The notes under the pieces: model-generated | The model's database searches: none | The model's input: the letters and a program-made list of their open reading frames with translations, nothing else | Told to the model about the DNA's origin: nothing | Translations under genes and position numbers: made by a program | NCBI GenBank assembly: GCA_036504595.1 | Contig: DASXUX010000014.1 | Location: 124,001 to 188,000 of the forward strand | Length of the DNA: 64,000 bases | Direction: 5' to 3' | Source: DASXUX01 sp036504595 | GTDB taxonomy: Bacteria; Planctomycetota; SZUA-567; H5-PLA8 | In this document: piece after piece, positions 9,639-18,195 of the stretch | Numbering within the stretch: the first letter of the stretch is position 1 | Layout of the letters: every line of letters starts with the position of its first letter

Positions 9639-10559
9639 ATGAAAACCCGTCTGTTTGCGATCGCCGCTATTGTGCTGAGCGTGGCATGGCTGTGCGCCGG
9701 GCAGGAAGTCCCGCCGGCCGATCCCACGCCAACCGGCACGGACGGCGTCACAGGCACATGGTCGCCGCTTTTGGAGACGTACCGCCGCGGCGGCCTGATC
9801 ATGTGGCCGTTGCTCGCCGCCCTGCTGGCGGGGATCGGCATCGCCTGCGAACGAATGGTGCGGTTGCGGCAGCACAAACAAGTGCCGAAGGAATTCGAGA
9901 AAGATATCGTTCATATCGTCGATACACGTGGCGTGGATGCTGGCTGTGGCCGCTGCCTCACGGAGTCATCCGCACTCAGCCATGTATTGTACGCGGCGCT
10001 GCTGCGCTACGGACGACCGCCGGCAGATCTGGAACGCGTCGTGATAGATGAGACGCGGCGCACGTGCGGCGAGCTTGCGCGCAACACGGTGATACTCGGC
10101 GCGCTGAGTGTACTGGTGATCCTGATGGGAGCGCTGGGCACCAGCCTGGGACTGATTGAGTATTTTGAGTTCGCTCCAATGCAGAGCGGCGCGGTGATTG
10201 CCGATGCTCTGATCCCGCTCGCCTTCGCTCTGGCCACTGCGACCGTACTGGCGACGCTTTATTTTCATTTTCGAGCCATCGGCGAGTCGATCTCACGCAA
10301 GATTGAGGAGCGCGCCATTGACGCAGTCGTGACGCTGGACCGCAAGGCGCGGCAGAGCATTCGGCTGATTGACGACATCCAGGAGCACGTTGCGACGAAG
10401 GATATGCCGGCGGTGAAACTGGATTTGGAGAAGGAACTGGAATCCGTCGGCCGCGAAGGCGGCGGGATAAAGACCAGCATCACCACGCACGCGAACCTGC
10501 CGATCCCCGAGCCGGAGAAAACGCCGCTGCCGAAGGCGGAAGGGAAGATAACGAAGTGA
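9639..10559 (+). CDS. MotA/TolQ/ExbB-type proton channel family protein
   Basis: A 306-residue protein from the ATG at 9639. That start opens a signal-like segment (MKTRLFAIAAIVLSVAWLCA), and no clear Shine-Dalgarno is seen. A transmembrane helix near residues 50-70 (GGLIMWPLLAALLAGIGIACERM) is followed by a cytoplasmic loop. Two further helices, NTVILGALSVLVILMGALGT and ALIPLAFALATATVLATLYF, form the ExbB/TolQ core. The family uses proton flow to energise TonB, Tol or gliding machinery. No ExbD/TolR partner is adjacent, so the machine it drives is unknown. The C-terminus is a charged tail ending PKAEGKITK. The stop is directly followed by GAGTCTG-type heptamers (10558-10590). Confidence 0.75.
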   Translation: MKTRLFAIAAIVLSVAWLCAGQEVPPADPTPTGTDGVTGTWSPLLETYRRGGLIMWPLLAALLAGIGIACERMVRLRQHKQVPKEFEKDIVHIVDTRGVDAGCGRCLTESSALSHVLYAALLRYGRPPADLERVVIDETRRTCGELARNTVILGALSVLVILMGALGTSLGLIEYFEFAPMQSGAVIADALIPLAFALATATVLATLYFHFRAIGESISRKIEERAIDAVVTLDRKARQSIRLIDDIQEHVATKDMPAVKLDLEKELESVGREGGGIKTSITTHANLPIPEPEKTPLPKAEGKITK

Positions 10560-10601
10560 AGTCTGGAGTCTGGAGTCTCGAGTCTTCGAGCGGCGTGCAG
10601 A

Positions 10602-12158
10602 CTATCTTTGCGTATCGGGGCTTAGGTCTTCGCGGAGCTTGTTGTCGAGCAGCCGCAGGTCTTCCTGGGCTTTGGTCTGGATATCGGTGCGTGGGCTTTT
10701 GGCGAGGATGTTCAGTTCGGTGCGGGCTTCCATATAGTTGCGGATCTTGATCAGGCAATCGGCGAGTTTCTGGCGGCGCAGTTCGCGGGTGCTTTGGTCA
10801 GCGGTGCCGTTGATCGATTCGCGGTAAAACGGCAAAGCCTGTTCGCCGCGGCCTTGCAGCGCCATCACGTTAGCCAGTTCAAAGCGGCAGAGCGCGTTCA
10901 GTTCGCCCTCACCGCGACCCTTGTGCGTCTCGTTCACGCCGCGCACCAACAGCTTCTCCGCCATCCCCAGAACTTCCTTTTGCGGCTCGCCCTGAAAACC
11001 GGCCGCGGCCGTGTAAATGGCGTTGGCCGCCTGGCGGCCTAGCACGGGAGTGCCGCCGTACAACTCGTTGAAGGTCGCGAAAGTCTCTCGCAGGCCCGGC
11101 ATGTTGTGCATCTTCAGGCGCACTGAAAGCAGTTGAATGTACGCTTGCGGCAACATCGCGGCGTTCTTGGCGGCGTTGATGTGCGCCAGCAGCAGACTCT
11201 GGGCGCGTTCGTCCTTGTTGTCGCGCAAGAAATTCTGCACCTGCTCGAACACCATCGGCCACTCAGTGATATTCGTCCCGGCGGTGACTTCCTGCTGCCG
11301 GCGCAACGTGGCGGCCCACTTGGTGGTGTCTTTGCCCGGCCAGTGCGATTTTTTGCGGACTTCTTCGTTGAGCCGATTCAAATCCTCGGTTCGCAGCCGA
11401 AGCTCCAAGCGCTTTTCCTCGTTGTCCGCTTTCTCCGGGAAGACCAGCGGTTGACCGGCCACCTGGTAAGCCGTCGCATAAACTTCCGCAGATTCATCGA
11501 GCTCGTCGTTCACGAACAGATAATGGCCCAAATCCATGTACGTGGACACGCGCTGCTTGTCGCGTTCGACCGCGGCGCGCAACATGCCCAAGACGACATC
11601 TTCCAGCGCGAAATCTTTGAACGTGGCGACCTGGCCGGCCTCAACATCGATGCGCTGCGCGTACGGTTTGAAGTTGGTCTTGCGGATGAGCAATTCGTGC
11701 AACCCAACCGGAACGTCGCGGCGCAGCGGCGTCTGGCCGAGCAGTTCCCCATCCAGAAGGATCTCGGCCCCCCGCGGTTTGATGCTGATTGCGAGTGTGC
11801 CCGTGCCGCAGCGGCGCAACGTCTCCTTTAGCCGAACTTCGCGAGAGCCGATGGCAACCTGCTTGATCAGCGGCAGATAACCCTCTTTTTCGACGCGAAT
11901 GGAATACGTGCCGGGTTTCAGGCCGCTGAGAGAGACCGGCGCGCCACCCGCCAGATGGCCGTTAACGAGCACACTGGCGCCCACTGGCGTGGTATCGACA
12001 GATAACGTAGACGCTCCGCCCCCGGAACGTTCCCGCCAGATCAGCCCACCGACGACGGCCAGGAGCAGCAACGCCCAGAACCATGCGGGCACGGAGCGCT
12101 CTTCTGGCTGCGCAGCGTACGACGCGGGCGGTGAGCTGGTGGTGGGAAAATCGTTCAT
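10602..12158 (-). CDS. Membrane-anchored PEGA-domain protein with helical repeat region
   Basis: A 518-residue protein. One transmembrane helix (about 25-42, PAWFWALLLLAVVGGLIW) is followed by two PEGA beta-sandwich domains. The first (about 52-115) carries TTPVGASVLVNGHLAGGAP and the second (about 122-185) carries ISIKPRGAEILLDGELLGQT. After these come about 300 residues of TPR-like helices. PEGA domains sit at the cell surface or in the S-layer and are thought to bind protein or glycan. The domain order matches the upstream gene ending at 12255, and the two look like a tandem duplication. The predicted topology is a short cytoplasmic N-terminus with the bulk outside the membrane. Confidence 0.8.
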   Translation of the reverse strand: MNDFPTTSSPPASYAAQPEERSVPAWFWALLLLAVVGGLIWRERSGGGASTLSVDTTPVGASVLVNGHLAGGAPVSLSGLKPGTYSIRVEKEGYLPLIKQVAIGSREVRLKETLRRCGTGTLAISIKPRGAEILLDGELLGQTPLRRDVPVGLHELLIRKTNFKPYAQRIDVEAGQVATFKDFALEDVVLGMLRAAVERDKQRVSTYMDLGHYLFVNDELDESAEVYATAYQVAGQPLVFPEKADNEEKRLELRLRTEDLNRLNEEVRKKSHWPGKDTTKWAATLRRQQEVTAGTNITEWPMVFEQVQNFLRDNKDERAQSLLLAHINAAKNAAMLPQAYIQLLSVRLKMHNMPGLRETFATFNELYGGTPVLGRQAANAIYTAAAGFQGEPQKEVLGMAEKLLVRGVNETHKGRGEGELNALCRFELANVMALQGRGEQALPFYRESINGTADQSTRELRRQKLADCLIKIRNYMEARTELNILAKSPRTDIQTKAQEDLRLLDNKLREDLSPDTQR

Positions 12159-12254
12159 GCTGTCCTGGTGCCGCCTGGCCTACCGTTCTCGCCAACTGAA
12201 CTGCTTGACTCCAACTGCTTCTCCATCATCTAACACTGATGACTCGGGAATGAG

Positions 12255-13868
12255 TCACTTTTTCAGTTTAAGCCTCGCGCGGTCGGCCTCCACGTTAATT
12301 CGGCCGGTTTTTGCCAGTTCACGCACGGTCGTCCGCGCGCTGTTCAGCAGCTTCGTATAAATTTCATAGGCTCGGTCGAGCTGGCCGGCAGCGCGCAGGC
12401 CATTGGCCAGCAAGAGCGTGCGGTCTTCCTGTTCAGTCGGATCGGCGGTGGCCTTGACGCCCTGTTCAAGCAGCGGAACCGCTTCGCTAGCTTTTCCGGC
12501 AAGCGTCAGCACTGTGCCCAGATCGAACAGCGGCTTGGCGCGAAGCGCCGGCTCCTTTACCTGTTCCAGTCCCACGCGCAGAGAACGTTCGGCCATTTCA
12601 AGAACAATCACGCGGCTTTTCTCCGACATGCGCTCGTGATACGGCGAGACTGCCGCGCCCAGGAGGCAAAGTGCCGGACCATTCTTCTCGCAAAGCTTGA
12701 AGGCCTTTTCAAAAACATCCTTGGCCTTCGGCACGTCCTTCGATTTCAGGTAGGCTTCGACCAGGCCGCCATAGGCCTGGGGCAGATCGGGCGAATTCGG
12801 CGCGGCCTGGATGAAATTGTTGTAGATTTCGATGGCCTTGTCGATGTTGCGGCTGCGCAAGGCCATGTTCGCGGCGCTTTCTGCCCAGGCCCATGAGCCG
12901 GCATTCTTGCGGCTCATCAGTTCCTGCGCCTGGCTCAATTTGGTGCAGAATGTCGCGAGGTCCGGTCGCGGCCAGAAGCCGGAGCGATGTCTCTCGATCT
13001 CGCGCAGGAAGCGCGTCTTGTCCTCGGTGCGCAAACGCTCTTCGAGCGCCCGCTCGTCGTCGGACATGTGGTCACGGCCGCTGTAGCCCGGGCCGTTGAA
13101 GTTCAGCGGCGTCTGCATGACCTCCATGCCCTGCATGAAGACGCTGATCGAGTCGTCGAGGCGGCTGTTCACGAAATTATAGTGGCCCAGGTCGATGTAG
13201 TTGGTCAGACGCTGCGGCTCGCTTTTGATCATGCCTTCCATCAAGGCCAGGACTTTGTCCTTGAGTTCGAAATCAGCAAAGACGAGAGGATCCTGCGGGC
13301 TGACATCCACGCGAGCGGAGAACGAATCGAAATTGGTCTTGCGGATCAGCATCTCGTATGCGCCCGCGGGAATCTTTTCGGCTTTCAGCGGCGTGTTGCC
13401 GACCAACTCGCCGTCCAGCAGAACCTCTGCTCCGTAAGGTTTGACGTTCACGGTCAGCGACCCCATCGGCACCGGATCGAGTTTTTCAACGCAGGCCAGG
13501 TCATGCTGCAGGTCAACCATGCGGCTGAGCGGCTTGCAGCCGCTGCGTTCGATGCGCAGGCCGTACGATCCAGTGGGCAAGCCTTCCAGGCATAGCGGCG
13601 TGCAGCCGGCCAGGCGGCCATTGACCAGCACGCTGGCGCCGGAGGGTTCGGAGTTTACGCGCAGACTCAATCCAGAGAAGAATTTTGATCCGCTCGCGCT
13701 GAGCACATTTTCGCGTTGCGCCGGCGCGACCGATTTTCGAGCGAAGATGCTCGTGACAGCCAACGCGGCGCAGAGGGCGAGGCAGAGCAGGCCCAGGGTC
13801 CGAAACGCGCTCGGCCGCGGGGGGGACGGAGGCTGCGGAGGTGAAGCGGGCGGGCCAGCGTTGTCCAT
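12255..13868 (-). CDS. Membrane-anchored PEGA-domain protein, paralogue of its downstream neighbour
   Basis: A 537-residue protein with a proline-rich N-terminus, one transmembrane helix (about 25-42) and two PEGA domains. VNSEPSGASVLVNGRLAGCT begins near residue 70 and NVKPYGAEVLLDGELVGNT near 140. A TPR-like C-terminal half follows. The shared phrase LIRKTNF after the second PEGA domain and LGHY near residue 230 occur at the same relative places in the neighbouring protein, which supports duplication. Transcription probably runs from the 16875 gene through this one to 10602. The function is probably structural, as for other PEGA proteins. No catalytic motif was seen. Confidence 0.8.
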   Translation of the reverse strand: MDNAGPPASPPQPPSPPRPSAFRTLGLLCLALCAALAVTSIFARKSVAPAQRENVLSASGSKFFSGLSLRVNSEPSGASVLVNGRLAGCTPLCLEGLPTGSYGLRIERSGCKPLSRMVDLQHDLACVEKLDPVPMGSLTVNVKPYGAEVLLDGELVGNTPLKAEKIPAGAYEMLIRKTNFDSFSARVDVSPQDPLVFADFELKDKVLALMEGMIKSEPQRLTNYIDLGHYNFVNSRLDDSISVFMQGMEVMQTPLNFNGPGYSGRDHMSDDERALEERLRTEDKTRFLREIERHRSGFWPRPDLATFCTKLSQAQELMSRKNAGSWAWAESAANMALRSRNIDKAIEIYNNFIQAAPNSPDLPQAYGGLVEAYLKSKDVPKAKDVFEKAFKLCEKNGPALCLLGAAVSPYHERMSEKSRVIVLEMAERSLRVGLEQVKEPALRAKPLFDLGTVLTLAGKASEAVPLLEQGVKATADPTEQEDRTLLLANGLRAAGQLDRAYEIYTKLLNSARTTVRELAKTGRINVEADRARLKLKK

Positions 13869-13932
13869 TACCTCTCCCTGATCTTCTGTCGCACCTGTGA
13901 ATCAGACGGCTGCGCAATCCAGGAGGATTGCG

Positions 13933-16875
13933 TTACTTATCGTCCAGCGGGGTCTTGAGCGCTCCGGGAGTCCAGTCAACGTCCTCCATCATGTTGCCGC
14001 CGTCGCCGGAAATGCGAACGCGGCTGATCATGATGGCGTGGTCATAGGTCCAGAGGGCGATACGGTCGCCCGTGAGCGGTTGAGTGTCCTCGTAGACCAG
14101 GTCGGGACTGCGATCGTTGGCAAAGAAACGATCCACGCGGAACGAGAGCCGGCCGCGCTGCTTCTCGACTTTGAACGAGAACCAATGGCGGTGGTAGTTC
14201 ATGTCTTTCGGAATCAGGCCCATGCCGTTGGTCACGCGGGCGACTTCCACGCCGTTGCGCAGAATGACCGACCGCTGGTTGCCAAAGCCTCCCCACATGA
14301 AGGTGTAGCCCTTGGTCAGGTCCGAGCCATCCGAGCCGATGTTGACGCAGATGTCCCGGGCGTAAAAGTAAGGTTGGCCGCGTTCGGTCTCCATCTTGTT
14401 GCCGACGTAGAATTCAACGGTGACGTCGCCCGGGTACAGATACTTGCTCCACAACACAGCCGGCGCCCATTGCACGGCGGGCTTGTTGCGGCGATCCACT
14501 CGCAGATCGTTCTTCAGCGAGAAGAACGACCAGCGCGGGTCGCACTGCCAGCGATTGGTGACCTCGGCGATCGCATTTCCCCCGGTGCGCCAGTTCACCG
14601 GCGCGCGAGAGAACAGGTCGTTGCGGAAATTATCGCTGATGATCTTCGTGGCTTCGGTGCGCACCACCAATCCCTGCGTGTAGTAGGCCACCTTGTTGCC
14701 GACCAGCGGGTTCTCGTCGCGATAGGAGACCACAGGCCGGCCGTTGAGCAGGCCGACGATGTACTTGCCACAGCGGCGCATGGAGGCGACCGAGAACTGT
14801 TTGGCATCATCCACCACCACGCGCTCGGCAACCACTTCGCCCTGGCGGATCAACTGCGCGGTGCAGGAGCGGCTGGCGCCTTCGGTGATGTCGCCGGCTT
14901 CATAGTGGAACACGTACCCATTGTTCTTGCCTTGGCCGTCCTTGGCGACCGAGAGCGCAAACTCAAACTTGCCTTCCGGCGCTTCGCGGGGCTCGATCGC
15001 CAGTTCCACGTCGCCAGGGAACTGGCTGCGATGCCAGAGCAGATTCACGGGGCGGCCTTTGATCAGGAGCGGATCGCGCGGGGGATACCATTCGCTGGTC
15101 GGGCTGGTCCAGTCATTCATGGTCTGCTCATCTTCAAACACCGCGTTGGTCGTCACCAGCGGCTCGCGTTCAGGCAGGAAGGAGAGTCGGAAGCGGCTGA
15201 AGGCGGCGGGCGCACGGTCGGACTCGCCAGCCGTCGCGACGAAGCCTGCACGCCCGCGGAGCATCGTGTCACCGGCGAACGATTCGACCGAGACGCCGTC
15301 GTCGGCCGTCACGCGCACGTGGCCGTGACGAACCTGCGCCCGCAGTCGCACTTGTTTTCCGGCCTGCAGGAGCGGCACCGTATCGACCACCACGGCATTG
15401 CCGTCGCTCACGCTGGTCAGTTTGAGCGACTTCTTATCGATGCTGGCCTGAAAGTAGTTGCTTTCGTCGCGGTGGAGGAAGATCAGCCCGGCCGAGCCGC
15501 CGCCGGAGCGCACGTCGGCCTCGACTTCATACTGTGCCCAGCGACGATCGCCGACGAGAGCCTTTGTGGAACCCTTGGTCGGAGCGACGGTCAATTCCGG
15601 CTGGGTATTCTTCTCGGCTCGAACGGTCCAATCGCCGGTTCCGACAAGCCAGCCGCCTGCAAGGGGACCGGGGACCACGAAATCGTCCTCGTAGCCTTGC
15701 AGTGTGTTCACACGAACGTCATCGAAGACGGCGTGAGCTTTCATCAGATCGTTCAGGCTATTGCGCGAAAACTCCTGCGCGCGCGGATCGATGATCGCGG
15801 CGGGAATCGGCACATCGCACCACACGCCGACGGAGCCACACGCCAGGTTCGGATCGGCGACTTCGAGCAGGACGTGACCGTCCATCGCCACGCTGACGCG
15901 GGAGTACGTCACGCGCAATTGCGCCGAGTACCATTGATCGGCGCCGTAGCCGCCGCTGGACTGAGCGAGAATTTCGGGCTTGCCGTCGTGGACCCGGACC
16001 AGTTCGCGCTTGCCGGGGTCGGTCACAGCGCCATTTTCGACTTTGCGGGCCGTCCACTTGAACAGACCGTAGTTCCTGTCGTCCTGGTAGGAGAACATCA
16101 GCCCGATGCAGCCATTGGCCGGTCCGCGGACGGAGGCTTCATAAACATAGAGGTCCCACCAGGGCTGTCCAACGGTGGAGAAGTTCTCTTTGCCGCAGCC
16201 CATGTAGTTGAAGGCGTTGGCGCTCAGGAGCGGGTTTTTCAGAGACTTGACATTGAAGTAGCCTCCGTCGGCCGACTGCTTGACGCTCCACTGTGCGCCG
16301 CGGGCGTCGCTGTACATGAAATCGTCCGCGAAATGAACGTCCTCACGCGGTTCGACTTTCAGCGTCACGTCGTTGCCTTGCGACAGCATGCGGAATCCCG
16401 CCGTGCCGCCGAGCAGGCGTTCGTCAAAGGCGCAAAGAATGAGGTGGCCGGACTGGAAGAGGGCGATGTTGGGGCCGTGCCGGGCCAGGCGCATGGAAGC
16501 GGCCGCATCGACTTTTCCGGTCGAGAATATCTGTTCGAGGCCGGCTTCACAGAGACCCAAGGTCACTTTGTCTTCTTTGCGATCGAGGAAATGGAAGTTG
16601 GCGTTGTCGTGGCGATCGAAGTACACGCGCACGTCGCCGGGACCATCGATCAACAGGTCGGCGCCGATGAAGGACGTGCCGGCGTCGGATTCACCGCCGG
16701 CGACGAGCGTGGGGCCGGGGTCTTTGGCAACGGCAGCCGGTGCAACGTTGAGAACCAGATCGGCTGCTGCGCCGGTCGTGCCGCGCCGTGGTCCGCGCGA
16801 GGCGATAAAGAAGGCGGCGACGGCGATCAGGGCCAGGCAGGCGATGAAGCGCTCTCGAGAAAACCAACGACTCAC
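13933..16875 (-). CDS. Large single-pass membrane protein with tandem concanavalin/LamG-like beta-sandwich modules
   Basis: A 980-residue protein with an N-terminal anchor (FIACLALIAVAAFFIA, about 10-28). The rest is beta-rich. Several modules share strands such as YEVEADVRSGGGSAGLIFLHRDESN and LMFSYQDDRNYGLFKW, in which a Trp/Tyr-bearing core is followed by a fluorescent-style YGLFK or NYFQAS turn. This pattern is typical of LamG or DUF1080-like carbohydrate-binding folds, common in planctomycete surface proteins. No glycosidase catalytic pair is evident. It is probably an extracytoplasmic glycan-binding or scaffold protein, co-transcribed with the PEGA genes downstream (64-bp gap). Confidence 0.6.
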   Translation of the reverse strand: MSRWFSRERFIACLALIAVAAFFIASRGPRRGTTGAAADLVLNVAPAAVAKDPGPTLVAGGESDAGTSFIGADLLIDGPGDVRVYFDRHDNANFHFLDRKEDKVTLGLCEAGLEQIFSTGKVDAAASMRLARHGPNIALFQSGHLILCAFDERLLGGTAGFRMLSQGNDVTLKVEPREDVHFADDFMYSDARGAQWSVKQSADGGYFNVKSLKNPLLSANAFNYMGCGKENFSTVGQPWWDLYVYEASVRGPANGCIGLMFSYQDDRNYGLFKWTARKVENGAVTDPGKRELVRVHDGKPEILAQSSGGYGADQWYSAQLRVTYSRVSVAMDGHVLLEVADPNLACGSVGVWCDVPIPAAIIDPRAQEFSRNSLNDLMKAHAVFDDVRVNTLQGYEDDFVVPGPLAGGWLVGTGDWTVRAEKNTQPELTVAPTKGSTKALVGDRRWAQYEVEADVRSGGGSAGLIFLHRDESNYFQASIDKKSLKLTSVSDGNAVVVDTVPLLQAGKQVRLRAQVRHGHVRVTADDGVSVESFAGDTMLRGRAGFVATAGESDRAPAAFSRFRLSFLPEREPLVTTNAVFEDEQTMNDWTSPTSEWYPPRDPLLIKGRPVNLLWHRSQFPGDVELAIEPREAPEGKFEFALSVAKDGQGKNNGYVFHYEAGDITEGASRSCTAQLIRQGEVVAERVVVDDAKQFSVASMRRCGKYIVGLLNGRPVVSYRDENPLVGNKVAYYTQGLVVRTEATKIISDNFRNDLFSRAPVNWRTGGNAIAEVTNRWQCDPRWSFFSLKNDLRVDRRNKPAVQWAPAVLWSKYLYPGDVTVEFYVGNKMETERGQPYFYARDICVNIGSDGSDLTKGYTFMWGGFGNQRSVILRNGVEVARVTNGMGLIPKDMNYHRHWFSFKVEKQRGRLSFRVDRFFANDRSPDLVYEDTQPLTGDRIALWTYDHAIMISRVRISGDGGNMMEDVDWTPGALKTPLDDK

Positions 16876-17192
16876 GTTATACCTCCACAGAAGCGGACTT
16901 CAGCAGGCGCACACATCCATGACAGTTTAACCGTTGGATCGGTTACGGGTCATGGCAAAGTTAGATCAAAATGACATCTTTTCCCGAAGAAAATGCACAT
17001 GTGCATAGCGTTTGCTTAGGCTTTACCCGCGAAAGGACAGCGACGGCCTTCTTCATGTGTGGCATTTTCCATTTCACGAATCGAGGCGCGCACGAATTGC
17101 GCCAAACTGCCGCTGCATTTCGCAGGTCCGGACGCATACAGGCTTGCTTTTGCGTCATACGGAGTAGTATGTTGCACTCTGGAGGGCTCCAC
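16876..17192. promoter_or_regulatory. Divergent 317-bp spacer with a 14-bp perfect palindrome
   Basis: No gene is seen in this spacer between the leftward beta-sandwich gene and the rightward gene at 17193. The main landmark is ATGCACATGTGCAT at 16993-17006, a perfect palindrome preceded by an A-tract and placed 186 bp before the 17193 start. It has the same architecture (TGCAC, two bases, GTGCA) as the site at 29062-29075. I infer a transcription-factor operator, but no regulator gene is adjacent. Confidence 0.4.
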
Positions 17193-18104
17193 ATGCCACG
17201 CACGCAACTCCTCCTAACAGTAGTGCTTGCGGCGCTCGGTTTTGCTGCAAATTCCAGCGCCGATACCATTGTTTTGCGCGACGGGACCGAACACGAAGGC
17301 GAAGTCGTCAGCCAGTCGCCCGAAAGCGTCACGCTGCGGGTGCGCTCCGGCGGGAACTTCGGCCTGATCACGCTGGCACGACGAGATGTTTCCGAGATCA
17401 AGTGCAAGCCGCTGGCGAAAGATCCAGTGCTTTGCGCGGGTGTGGCGTTGCAGAAGGAAGCCGAAGCGGCCGCGACAGATCCAAAGAAAGCCGCGCAGGC
17501 ATGGGTACGCGTCGGCGAGTATTACAACAAGCACGTCGGCTATTCCACGCTGGCGCACGTGGCGTTCGAAAAAGCCTTAGCGTTTGATCCCGAGCAACCG
17601 GTCGCACGCGCGCAGCTTGGCTTTGAGAAAACCGAACGCGGCTGGGAGCAGAAGGTCAAGCCCGCACCGAAGGTCGAACAGCCCAAGGCAGCGCCCGCTC
17701 AACAGCCAGTAAACAACGAGATGGTCATCGGGCTGCGTCGCGATGATGCGCTCATCAAGAAACTGCTGGACGAACAAGCCGCGCGCAAGCGCGCCGAGAA
17801 CGAACCGCCTCCGCTCCTGCCGCTTCGAGGTCAGGACGTGCAACCGGTTTTCAGCGGCTACGCGCGGGATTATTTCTACGTGGGTCCGTACGGCGGAGTG
17901 TATTACTACGCGCCGCAATTCTACGGAGTGGGCGGCGTTCCGTACTATCCGGCATATGGCGGGTATGGCTACGGATGCGGCTCGGGGTACGGAATAGGCT
18001 TCGGCACGCGCATTGGCTCCGGGTACTTGAGCGGCTCGTTCTATGGCGGGAGCAGTTATTATCGAAGCACGGGCGCGATTGGCGTGATGCGCTACGGGTT
18101 CTGA
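17193..18104 (+). CDS. Exported protein with N-terminal beta domain and Gly/Tyr-rich tail
   Basis: A 303-residue protein. The ATG at 17193 is chosen because GGAGGG lies just upstream and because it opens a signal peptide (MPRTQLLLTVVLAALGFAANSSA). It then has a small SH3-like beta domain, DTIVLRDGTEHEGEVVSQS, common in planctomycete secreted proteins. A short helical repeat (about 95-150) and a Lys/Pro/Ala linker follow. The last 85 residues are low complexity, rich in Gly, Tyr and Ser (GGYGYGCGSGYGIGFG). Such tails are often adhesive or amyloid-like. No enzyme motif is present. It is convergent with the gene ending at 18196. Confidence 0.7.
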   Translation: MPRTQLLLTVVLAALGFAANSSADTIVLRDGTEHEGEVVSQSPESVTLRVRSGGNFGLITLARRDVSEIKCKPLAKDPVLCAGVALQKEAEAAATDPKKAAQAWVRVGEYYNKHVGYSTLAHVAFEKALAFDPEQPVARAQLGFEKTERGWEQKVKPAPKVEQPKAAPAQQPVNNEMVIGLRRDDALIKKLLDEQAARKRAENEPPPLLPLRGQDVQPVFSGYARDYFYVGPYGGVYYYAPQFYGVGGVPYYPAYGGYGYGCGSGYGIGFGTRIGSGYLSGSFYGGSSYYRSTGAIGVMRYGF

Positions 18105-18150
18105 TTTTTCACCGAAGAGACGAAGAGACCTGCGCTTCCACTGACCTTCG

Positions 18151-18185
18151 CACGGGCAGCCAACAGCAAACAGAGGCTGCCCGTG
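18151..18185. terminator. 11-bp hairpin between convergent genes
   Basis: CACGGGCAGCC (18151-18161) pairs perfectly with GGCTGCCCGTG (18175-18185) around a 13-base loop. It lies in the 91-bp gap between two convergent stops. It lacks a T-run, so a strong intrinsic terminator is unlikely. The arms belong to the GGCACGGGCA palindrome family also present at 19689 and 22551. Confidence 0.5.
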
Positions 18186-18195
18186 GCACAACTGG

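Noticed and set aside
13897..16974. Long rightward open frame opposite the beta-sandwich gene
   Set aside because: It mirrors a leftward gene with a signal anchor and recognisable beta modules. Its own translation is low in meaning, rich in His, Arg and Val, as expected from an antisense frame in GC-rich DNA.
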